Assembly (NCBI GenBank): GCA_024449915.1
Contig: JAMZAV010000306.1
Coordinates: 496,001-560,000 of the forward strand
DNA from: Sweltsa coloradensis
Lineage: Eukaryota; Arthropoda; Insecta; Plecoptera; Chloroperlidae
Direction of reading: 5' to 3'
Length of the DNA: 64,000 bases
The position numbers and the translations under genes are program-made. Below are positions 50,701 through 62,700 of the stretch, one piece after another. The notes below the pieces were generated by a model. The model worked only from the letters and a program-made list of their open reading frames with translations. It did not search any database and had not been told where the DNA came from. Numbering within the stretch: the stretch's first letter is position 1; the number at the start of each line of letters is the position of its first letter.

Positions 50701-53572
50701 GAGAGGTGCCCCCCTTTGACAATTGTATTACCCAAGGGCAGTACGACTTTAGTAGCCTACAGTTCTTTTAAGAACAATTCAAATTTCGAAAGAGTTATGT
50801 TTAGGGCACTCATAGTAAATTTGTGTTTTACGACAGTACGTTTTTATACATTTCGTAACCATCATATTCTGTCTAAAATATTCATAGCAAGTAACAAACA
50901 TACACTATCACCCCGTCTTCGATTAACGTATAGGCCTTCTATTAACTTTTACTTTAAACAGCTCAAAGTGATTAAATTTAACCTGTATTATCTTTAGACG
51001 TAACTCTAGTTCCACGTGTGTCCCAAATCTGCGTGGTGTGCGTGCTCCTTGATTAAAGTAGGCTTCGTACGCGTGGTGCTTCATCAACCTCGCTGTATTG
51101 AACTATTTTCATGAAGAGCAACAGATATCAAACATTAAGAACTTTATTATAGACCTCTTCAGGACTACTTTTTTCATGTAGACCGGGACGATACTATTTT
51201 AGGCCTCACTGTATTATTAAAAAAATATTATGATGCCACTCTAGCACGGCGAGAATGACGATTCCAACGTGTCCTTATTGTGTATAACTAGGAAAACGCT
51301 CAGTTGGACGCGTTGTTGAGCGAGCACCGGTACGTGCAACATGACCCGAGTACGACATTCCCATAAGGCCCACCACACAGTGTAGGCCTAACTGGATATT
51401 GACATTGTACACTTTATACTATTCCAACATCTTTGCATTGTTCTAATTCACGTCATGCCTTCTAAAGTGTATCTTTGTATCTTCACTGCCTCCTTCATTT
51501 TTAACATCATTTTTCGAAATATGATTACCAATAAGTCTTTAAGGTCTTGACCGATTTAGCTGAAAATTTGGAAAATAGGAGAGAATGTTGTACTTATTGA
51601 CCCTGCAAAATTTCATAACGATCGGTACATTTTTTTTTTTTTTTATTTTTTTTTTTTTTTTATTTTTATAACCAACGATCGGATTTTGTTCAAAAACTAT
51701 ACAGCAACCCGCCTAGGTGGTATGTACATGTGTGCAAAATTTCAGGTCGATCAGAGAAACGGTGCGACCTGTATCGAAGCAGTAACAGAAAAAAAAAAAA
51801 CAGACATTCGAGCCATAAGAGTCAAGTGGAGACGCTCGCTTCGCTCGCTCAATAATTATCGTAGGCTTATTCTCCACAAAACACGCAGGGTATGGAGATT
51901 TAGGACACACGTGGAGCCAGAATTAGTTGAAAAAGATAAACAACCATCGCGTGAAACTTTTCACAAATAAGTCAATAATGTTCATTTATTTTAATTAAAC
52001 AAGAGATGAGATTAGTACTTTTGAGGTTACGTGATAATTAATACTTGCTACAAAGCCATGCTGATTACGACTTGTATTTAAGACCACCGCTTACCATGGA
52101 AGGCACCACTCGTCTTCTGGCTATTCATCTTGTATTCAGAAGAATGTTGTCGACCATGATATTGCCGATAGTGGTTGTTATGTTGGTCGTCATGAGCGCA
52201 GTCTCCGGGCAGGACTACTGCAAGATTTGCGCAGCCCACACGATGTGCAAGTTCTCGGGCGACGGCAAGGCGTGCGTCAAGAAAATTTCCGTTCCTGTGA
52301 TTGCCGCCGCCCAGGAGGCCAAGTCTTGAAACTTGCGTTTCAACTCACCTCCCGTTTCGAGTCGCAAATTTCCGACAAGTCGCTCAAAACCATCAAATCG
52401 GTAGTCTTGAGACAAACTTGCGAAATGGCTTGCGACTTGGCTCGCAAGTTTTCTTACGTTTCAAACCGCGAGGTTTTACCTTGCGTGTAGAGATTTATTT
52501 GCGTCTTGACTGCCACATCGAAAGTTTTTAATGACTAAATAAATAGTTATAAGGTACATCCTATGTGTAAAAACGTAAATTACACTCTAGAAATGTTGGC
52601 AGAAGGCTTTAAAAATATTTAAAGTGTTATAATTGTCATGTCAAATTATTTACGCTCGTCGCAAGCTAACGTGCATCTGCATTAGTGGCGCTATGGATCG
52701 GATTTCGACGTGGTACCGGCGGCCGAGTGGTTAGAGCGCTTGGTTTCAAGGCAAGGGGTCGCCGGTTCAATTCCCGCCAGAGAAATCTTTTTTACTTTTT
52801 TTTACTCGTCGCATAATTATTGTTCACTTGTTATCTGTGACAGAAACAATTTTTATATCTTTTCAATGTAAATTACCTTTTTTTTTTACCTTTCTTTGCA
52901 ATTTGTTTTGGTATTTTAGGTAGCCTAGCCCTAGAAACTTACGCAAATATAAAATAAAAGTGAAGGCTCTTAACGTGAAAGCACTGGATTTCAAGAAACT
53001 TCTTAGGGAATCGATAAAGTAAAGTAAATAAAGTTCACACTTTCAATTTATAATTGTCAGCTTTAAATTATATTATTTTCTTAACGAGATTTGTACAATT
53101 GTATCATTATTTTTTTCAATTCTTTTAATGTATGTTTTTATAATGGTGAACTTTAATATATTTTGATGTACGTAATGTTATAGCCTGAGCTTTTATATAG
53201 TTTTTTATCATCTATTTTTTTTTAACTTGCTACATAAATTTAAATTTAAATTTCCTACTTGAATATAATTATTTTTTATTTACTATTTAGGGATATCACA
53301 CACAATTCTGTGTTTAAGGCATGCTCGTTGTGATATTCCTAATAATTGTACGTATTGTGATAATCATTGAATAATAATAAATAAAATAAACAATAAAAAA
53401 TATGATTAATTAAATAGAGAGTACGACTGCCTTTAGGCTATTTGATAATAACAATAAACTATGTGAAATAATTTGCGTCGGGGCCTACAGGGTTGGCTTG
53501 GTCGCTTTGATTTACTGTCTCCCACTGAAAATCAGTTATATATTATTTGGGTGGGTATACTCTAAATACAAT

Positions 53573-53631
<59 letters not shown>

Positions 53632-53654
53632 TTTTATTTATTTATTTATTTATT

Positions 53655-53709
<55 letters not shown>

Positions 53710-56700
53710 TATGTAAGCCTAGCCTAGTACTCCCAGTGTTTTGACAGTTGATTGAATGTGCGAATCGATTATAGCATCAATAGTTCGTCACAATCGATTA
53801 TATCATCGATTTACTTCACAACATCGATTCAAAAGTCGAAAGTCGAAAGTTGCACTTTGTAACAAGCTTTCTCATTGGTTAGTCATAGAGCGAAAGTGGG
53901 CGGAGTTTCCAAACGCAAAAAAGCATTCGCAAGGAAGAATTTCATCTCGCAAGCGAAATGAGTCGCACATCTAAATTCAAGACTACGTACATGACGTGAA
54001 GTCGAGTCGCATGCGATTTGGAAGAAGTGACTTGACACGCATTGCGACTTGAGTCGCATGTTTCAAGACTTGGCCTCCTGAAGGAGATCTTACAAGTACA
54101 CAACGAGCTCCGTCGCAAGATAGCCTCGGGCAACGAGCCCAAGAATCCAAACGCTGCCAACATGAGAGAAATGTCCTGGGACGCGGAACTGGCGAAGGTG
54201 GCGCAGCGATGGGCGGACCAGTGCATCTATGGCCACGACGACTGCCGGGACGTGGCTCGCTTCAAGGTCGGCCAGAATGTCCGATACGAGAGCAGCTCCA
54301 GGACGGACACGATTCCCGACTGGACCACGGGCATCAAGTCGTGGTACGCCGAGGTAAAAGACTGGGACACGGCTAAGATAAGTCCCTTCGAGATGGGCAA
54401 GGGAACTGGACACTTTACCCAGCTGGTATGGGCAGAGTCCTACTTGATCGGCTGCGGATATTCGGTGTACACGAGCAGCGGTAAGACCACGAAGCTTTAC
54501 GTGTGCAACTATGGCCCCAGGGGGAACATGATCGGAGGTACAATGTACAAGGTGGGTAAACCCTGCACTGCGTGTCCTACAGGAACATCTTGCAAGACCA
54601 ACCTGTGTGGCTAGGGCTTGCAACCATTGAGGTGTGTCATCCCTTGAATCCTTTTTTTGACGAATTGCAATGTCCTTGTTTTTGCTAATGCGGAAACTCT
54701 TATGCCTTACTTATCACATGAAGTTGTTTAGATTTAGTGGCAAGCTTATGTTTATGATTGTGACAAGTTCTTAACACCAACTGAACATACATACTGCACC
54801 ACATTTAAACTAAGAGGTGTTCTTGTTCACAAAAATATTAATATAATCATACATTTTATGTTTCACAATTCAACCTGAATGATTGTGTGCACATTGTAAT
54901 AAATACGTAGTAAAACAATTGCATAATTTAGTACTTTGTGAAACAAAAAGGAATCAAATAAAACTAGAATACTAAAAACTTATTGTGTAGATTTTTTTTC
55001 CTTCAAACATCCATTTCCCACCACTCATCAAGTCCATTAATTACTTACACTAAAGAAAGTAACTCAGTTTGCGTATACCTAACCTAACGGGCTCTTTAGA
55101 AGTACTAATTAGTTTTTATAGTCCAATATCAAATACCGCTGACACTCAAGCGGAAGTGAGGGGGGCCAAAGAAATCAAAGTTTACCCATAATCAGTTGTT
55201 TGAAAGAAGAGTTATTCTTATGGGTTTCGGTCTTCAACAAAGGTTTGTTCGTTCGCAGACCTAGTGTTAACACTCAAAAAGTCAGTGTCTACACTTTACA
55301 CTGGCTTCTAGGCTAGTGTTATGAGGGCCAGTTTTAACACTGAAGCGAACGAACGGACCAAAATGGCTCATTTCACAAAAGTGTGTACGAACGAACAAAC
55401 CTATTAGCTTCAACCAGTGACGTCACTTTGTGGCCACTGCCCTGGTTAGCTCGAGCACGGGTAAGTAAGTTAGGATGAAGAGGACTTGTTTGATTCCTGG
55501 TGAAACCCGGAACGGAGACTAAATGGGAGCCTTATGTTCAATCACCAATCGTAGTGTCAACTACAATTTCTTATTAGTTTTACTAAAATAAAACACCTAT
55601 AGACTGCTGAAGAAAAACTTGTGAGCCCCGACCAAGAATAGTTTTCTTCGATTTGGTCAGAACCATATTTACCTTCTTGTCGATGTGTTGCATGAAGAGG
55701 AGGTCGTTAGCCAGTAGGTCCACGATGAACTGAACCTCGTCACGAGGGATCCCCCGCAAGAGACAGAACATGGTGAGGGTCTCCCGGCCGGTCATGTCGT
55801 CGATCAGGGCGTCGAACTGAGGGCAGTAGCCAATCAGCTGGTGCACCTGCAAGGAGGAGATACAGAACATCATGAGGATCTTTTTATCATTATACTCAGA
55901 CCTTTGAAGAGTAACAGCTAGACGAGCTAGACTTTGATACTAGTGCCGGGATGACTCTCGGTCCGACACTTTAAACGTGTGATCCTTCTGGCCTGGATTG
56001 GGGAGTTGGGAGCCTCCTCAACCTAAGAAACCATATATTGCTGCACACACTTAATATGCAATCGAAACATATAACATAAATCATGTTGGTGATTTTTTTT
56101 TATTGGAGGCAGATACGAAACGTTGTCACAACTCAGTATTTGACATTTTCTATTAAGTAACGGGGAGGAGCTTAAAAAGAACAGCAAGTCGTTGGACTGG
56201 GTCCCTGGTTTAACGACGGTAGAAGTTCTTTGTGGACATTACGACACTTGCCTCTTTTAAGTTTGTCCGTAGACTGAGACCATCAACGAAAGCGTCTCCG
56301 AAAGAGATCTTCTCATCCCCCGTCATCATCTTGAAGGTCGTGGTTTTTCCCGCCCCGTTCACGCCCAGAAGGCCGAAACACTCGCCCTTGGACACGCCCA
56401 GGCAGAGCTCGTTCACCGCTCGGAAGTTTCCGTAATACTTCGTGACGTCTCGCAATTCTAGGGTTTGGCACTCGTATGAATTAAGGTGGGAGTTGCGGAT
56501 TTTGTACTTTTCATTGGCAACGTCAAAATCGTCTGCTTCTTCTTCTTCCTTATCTCCTGATCCAATTGGAAGCAAATACAACCATTTATGATAGATGTTC
56601 AATTAGGTATTTACAATAAGCCTACTTAATTATTGTCTTATGAGATTAGCAGATATAATGTGGCGCAAACAAAATTTATTTCAAGGTTTTGTTAATAGAA

Positions 56701-59700
56701 ACACTTTATTGACTGATATGAAAATGTGCTTAATTGTTGGTCCCTAACTAAACCTAAATGTACGCTCTGTGCTTCGTTTATTACGAGGTGTAGGGTAAAA
56801 TCCTCATGGAAAACCTCTAGATGTAACTTCTACTAAATTATGCAAAAAAGTCTCTAAAATTGGTTAAATGACCCTGATTTACGTGTTTCTCTATAGGAGC
56901 TGTAGTTCACTTCGATGGCATGGCCTATTGCACAACACAATTGCACAAATTGAAAAACATAACCTAGTACACCGAGGGAGAAGATAGTTGAAATAGGAAT
57001 CTCGAATTAGCAAGAGGAAACCCTCCACTTCTGGTACCTTGACTGTAAAACATAATTATTGAAATGCTAAATTGTATGCGTTGGCCCCAAGTTCTTTCCC
57101 CACTCACTATTCTAAAGTTTCCCTTTCCTCATTTGTGCTATTAGTGGATGGATGGTTGTGACTTGTGAGTTAGCACAGTAACAGTGTTTCCGATTAGAAC
57201 ATAAGGATACACCCTAAGTGTACGTTTTAAATGCTTACTGTTAGGATCGTTGGTTATTATATAAAAATAGAGTTTTGCTTTGCAGTTAGTTCATTTTCAT
57301 AGGCAATATTTTTAGTTGAATTGGCTTCCTGAACTCGATAGTCCAACACTACAAAAGATCTTGACCTACCATCAGTTTCTTCTTTTAGTCCTGAACCTCT
57401 GCATCTCTCGCGGAGATCGTCAAATAGTTTGAACTCAACGAATAAGAGAACTGCGATGAAGACGAAGCCTTCGACGACAAAGAATGTGATATTTCGGCCA
57501 ATCCCAGGCTTTGCCATCGAGAAGAAGTCGTCGGTCCACACGAGACATGGACCTGGGCACTGGGACTCCTCTGGAAGATAACATATCTTCGGTTGGAAAA
57601 CATTTATATGAATAACACTTTACAAGTTGGTGGCTTCGGAGATATCAAATCGGATAGGTATTCGTTTCATATTTCATGTGTGACTTTGTAACACATATTA
57701 GTTTAAAGTTAGTAGAGTTCATTATAATATTTAAAACACTTTTAGTGGAAAAACTCTATTTTATTATATTTAAATAACAACGTTTCGGAAATGACTTCAA
57801 CTTATTCCGTCTTCAGGTTTCTTGTTAAAAACAAAAAATCATATTATCAAAAATATATCAAAACAAACAAAGACAATAGCCAAGGTTGATAAAATTAAAC
57901 ATTTCACACATGGAAGTTGACAAAAACAAGGTAATACAAATAAAAAGGCTATTTCTTAGTGTTTACTAAAGGAATCCACATTGGGGGAAAAAAGGTACTC
58001 GGCTGGCTTATACATGTGTCTTTTAATGTTATCAAAGCTGCTTCTTTCAATTTCCTTTTTTTTCAGTTTAAGTAAACGCCTAGATTGTTTTTAAGGTTTA
58101 AAAACCTTAGAAAGTCGAATTTATGAACCTTGTCCCATGCATGTTCTACTAGTTTCGATGACATTAGATAACAACCATCTGACTTCTCAATGTTTTTTCT
58201 ATGCTCATTAACTCGAACATGCATAGGACGTCCGGTTTCTCCTATGTATACAGCATCACAGTTTCCACAAGGAATCTCATAAACACAACCCTTGCTCATT
58301 TGGACTTCATTTACAGGTTTCGTTTTTTGCAAATGGCTTCTAATGGTATTAACTGATTTAAAAGATGTTTGAATTTTGAATTTTGATCCAATACGTCGAA
58401 TAGATTCTGAAAGACCTTTATGATAGGGAATATGAGCATATGCTTTAGGCTGCACCCGTTCTTTCAAAAAGAGAAATGCAGCTTGGGAAGGGTTAACCAG
58501 GAAAGATGTTGGGAAGAACAAAAAATATGGCAAAAACTGGTAAAGGTCTCTGAGGAAGAAGACATTGAAGAGGAAGAAAGTGAAGTAGATGATGCAGAGG
58601 AAGAAAAAGATGAAGTGGGAGAAGCGTCAGGCATGGCTAGCCGGCTTCGATGAGCCCGGGGAGCTAAGAATGTGGTGGGAACCTCCCACCCCCTACTAGA
58701 CTTGTTGGATGAAGCGTTCGATATTATTATATATTATCTACTGACCGCGGCAGCATGGTGACTTGATGTACCGGCAGACTGGCAGGACGGGAGTGCACAG
58801 GTCATGGTAGATCTTAGCGTTGTATAGACTCCTGAAGGACATCGCCATGTTGTAGTGAGGAACGAGGAGGCAGATCCAGTCTAGTATTTTGGCGACATTC
58901 TCGAGATCTAGTAGGGGATGCTCTATGATCACCACAATCATAAACATGGCGCAGCCTAAAGGAATAGGGAAAACATTGACATAAACATAAACATCTAAGT
59001 TAATAAACCAAAACATATTATTGTGAATGCTTGGACACATCAAAGCCATGCAATGAATCTTTAGTTTTAGCTATACTCCTTGGTGTTATTATTGGTTGCA
59101 GAACGCACAACAGTGTGAATGAGCCAAAGTGATTTCTACAACCTTTTAACAATTAGAATGGAAATGTATATTTTGATTTTGATTATGAATAAAGAAATAA
59201 TAATAATAATCTGCAATATTTCTGCTCTTTGACCTGATAGTATAGCACGCTCGATGCCCTAGCCTCGATAAGTCCACATTATTCTTCAATCGTTGCAAGA
59301 GGTAATAATGACGTACAGTAATTACCTCTAATGTGCCAAATAAATAAATTTATTGCATCAATTTCGAAACATTTGTTACCTATTCAAATACCTGTAGCAT
59401 TACCATTGTGACAAAAATTACCAAACGGGACGAAGCACCCATCAATAAAATAATAACGTTTTTATGGGTTTGACACAATTACTTAAAACTATCATAAGCA
59501 AAAAAAATTGAGTTGTATATAGCACTTTACGCTAACTTAGCATCACAGAGTCGTGACTGGCTAATCTAGAAAGAATACCAAATTAAAATCATATTCTACA
59601 GTTCTTTACCCAACATAATGGTTGTAGTTGAGACCCTGGTATATCCAGTGGACGGTATTGTGTAGAAAAACGAGCTGAGGTACATCAACGGCATGGTTGC

Positions 59701-62700
59701 CCAAATAAATAAGAGCATGACCAAAACGTGAATGCCTATATCTTCCCCCGTGCGGTAGCCATTTTCCTGAAATCAGGTATTGTAAGTTAGTGTTAACCAA
59801 AGCAAAATTGTTAATATTATTGTATCACCAAATGCTAGAGTGATAGCATTTACTTTCAACCTTGTTTACATGTATACCTGTCATGTAGGGAAAGCTCACA
59901 AAGTGATATAGTTAACCTTTTGACTGCCTTGGGCACATGCAAGAATCCAGTGGTAGAATTGAGTCGCGCTCATATCCTTATGCTGAAACATCAGCTCAAG
60001 CTTCTTGGCAGGTTGAGTCTAAAAGAGCTTCTGAGACAGATCAATCCAATCTCCGGAATGTATTTATTTTGTTTTTAGCATTCAGTGACATTACATATAT
60101 TTTGGAGTAATATTGGAGATGATTATACAAAATGTTCTTACCTGGAACGCCACCATGACTATGACTACGCCGAGTATGGGCAGAAGGAAGGTGGCCAGAT
60201 CCCAGATTAGAGCCGAGCCCCAAAAAGTGAGGACCTCGACTCCAGAGACGAACTGAAGCAGCTTGGCCTTGCTAACTCGCTCCTTGATGGCGAAAAGGAC
60301 GTAGAAAGCGGTGGCAAAGGCGAAGCCGAACGAGAGGTTGAAGGCGACCTGGAAGCCCAGGTTGTCTCCTTGCATCAGGGCTGATATCTAAGCAAACATA
60401 CAGATGTGGGATTAGTTCGGGTTCATCTATTGTAGTTTTCATCACGCATGCTAGAAAAAAGCACATTATTTTACTGTAAATAAAAAAAATTACTGTGTTT
60501 CCAACAATCGTGTTTACACTATTTAATGTAAATAAAATGGAATGAGTGTATAAATATGTATTGGAGATTAATTAAGGTGCCGATTGTATGGAAATCAATC
60601 CAAAAATTAAAAAGTCCATCTCAGCGGGGTAACGAACCCCAGTCTCACAATTGCCGGTCGGGTGCTTTACCCCTAAGCTGCCGAGACTGTGAACTTCATA
60701 ACATCTGGAGTGTTGGTGCATTGTAGATATATAGCTGCAATCATCAACACCTGAGCGCGGGCATTTTGGTTGCGCCAATCGCAGCGACTCGTCATGAATG
60801 AAAATTTAAAATAAATTCGTAGTGAATCGTGTTACCTTGCTAGTGTCCGTGAATGGCAACGGATAGTTAACGATCTGTATCGCGTAGCCATCGTCTCCCA
60901 TCTTCTTCTTGAGCACCGAGTTGTAGACGAGGTTCATTGCCAGGGGTACTGTGTGTAGGGGCTGGTTGTTGAACCAAGCGGTGACTTTAACCCGGTTCTG
61001 CTGATCGTCCTCGTCAAAGCTTGTTGCCATCAGGTAGCGCTGGCTCACCAGACCAATGTTCCTCATGGACTAGAACACAATGAGAACATGAAAGTACTTC
61101 AATAAACATTTATTGGAAAACTAACTCCGAGACCAGGTTTACCCATTAGGAAGATCATTTGTGTTAGGTGGGATAATGTAAACTGCAGAGGACTCAAGGC
61201 CAGCATTTGACATTTGAAAGATTAAATCATTTTTAACAGACTTTTAGTAAAGATTTTCGGTGGGCCACTTGACCAACGATATCCAGAATATAGTCTATAA
61301 GTAACTAAAAGTAGCAGTATAGAGCAAGTATCGATACATATCTGTTTATACGAAAATTTGTCCACTATCTAGTGTATCATCTGGCAGCATAATGTACCCA
61401 CTATCTACTGCATAATCGTGTACCACAATGTGATCTAGTGCAACATTGGGTACCACAATATTTCCACTATATTCCAGTGCATCAACTGGTACCACAATAT
61501 ACCCACTTTTATCCACTTTCTAAGCTAAATTTGCAACTCATGGATGACGGAATACGACAGGAAAACTAAGTGGAAATAAGAGTGAAGTCAAGCAGTAGTA
61601 TCGATGTCACTTTTGGAGCGTCTTTTCCACTCACCTCTTTTAGCAAAAACTCCGTCATGTTGTCGCCAAGCGGAAGTTCAATAAGTCCAGTTTTGTAAGA
61701 CTTTTTATACTGGTTGTACAGTCCCATAGCAGAACTGATATTGCTCATTGGAACGATAGTGGTGAAATACTCCTTATATTTCTGGAAAGAATCGTAATGC
61801 ATAATGATATAGTTGCACTTTTCTTGTTGGAGTTTTAAAAACAAAATTTGAATTATTAATATGGTTCGAAGAGTAAATACTTGGCTAAGAAGGAACAAAA
61901 CATTTCTTGAAAACAATTTACGGTGTATTTGTTATGTCTGACTCTATATATGAATTGCTGCAATGAAGAATCTCATGAATTACATGTTAGCAAAAACAAT
62001 GAGTGGAGAATGTAAGTAGAAAAAATATGGGAATCAAAAGAAAATATTGTCTAACCGGACCTCATGTGAGTTACAGGAAAGAATATGAATTTCAGGAGAT
62101 GTTATCCAGAATTCACCTGTAGGTGTTATTTGTAATGCTTATCTTAATGTCCTCAGACCCACCGTCTCCTATGAGAGACACACGCGGTGCAGTATAGTTA
62201 ACAGTAAACGGTGGGTCTGAGGAGGTTAATCTTGGACCGTCTTACGTCTAGAGTGATATCCAGCTTGGGCAGGTCCTTGTATCCCTGAAAAGAGGCCGTG
62301 ATGATGAATGTCATGACCAGGAAGAAAACTGGCAGGAACACCTGGATGACAGTCAGGATCCAGGAGCGCTTGGTGTAGATGACCTTCTTCATGAACATGG
62401 CGTACAGCTGGTTCTTGGAGAGCGCGAAGCCCGTCAGAAGTCGACACGTGGAACTAGATCTTGAGCTATCCAAGTCCACTGGAATTTTAGGGATAACAAA
62501 AATTATCAACAAATAATTGCATAATTGTAAGCAGTATTTTAGTCTTTGCATTTTTGAAGTAGCATGCTCTTTCTCGTTTTTAGTTTGTATCTGCACCTTT
62601 TCCGCAGCCATACAGTCATACTCTTCCCCGTAAAAATCCTTATGGATCTCTCATAGTCCAGACTTTGACCTTTTTTTCCTTTTCTGTTGTCTTATACTTG

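Larger units (their letters stand above)
52312..54080. mobile_element. 1.77-kb element with perfect 21-bp TIRs between the CAP exons
   Basis: The 21 bases at 52,312-52,332 (CAGGAGGCCAAG...) are the exact reverse complement of 54,060-54,080 (...CTTGGCCTCCTG). Inside both ends, short motifs such as TTGCGACTTG and GAGTCGCA recur, like the subterminal repeats of hAT elements, whose ends also start CAGG. No 8-bp target duplication is seen (CCGCCGCC on the left, AAGGAGAT on the right). Removing exactly this segment rejoins the CAP frame (GCC|AAG) in phase. No transposase is visible; the interior holds a tRNA-like sequence (52,715) and an (ATTT)n repeat (53,474). Confidence 0.78.

Noticed and set aside
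52715..52786. Functional tRNA gene
   Set aside because: Boxes A and B are present, but the acceptor stem and variable arm do not form; the same reasoning applies to the other tRNA-like heads.
53498..53744. Frame rich in repeated LFIY residues
   Set aside because: Translation of the (ATTT)n microsatellite.
54090..54623. 177-codon frame on the - strand
   Set aside because: Antisense shadow of the CAP exon, which holds the conserved CAP1 and CAP2 motifs.
58420..58653. Acidic open frame on the + strand
   Set aside because: Overlaps the Penelope-like fragment in antisense and is low-complexity; no family resemblance.
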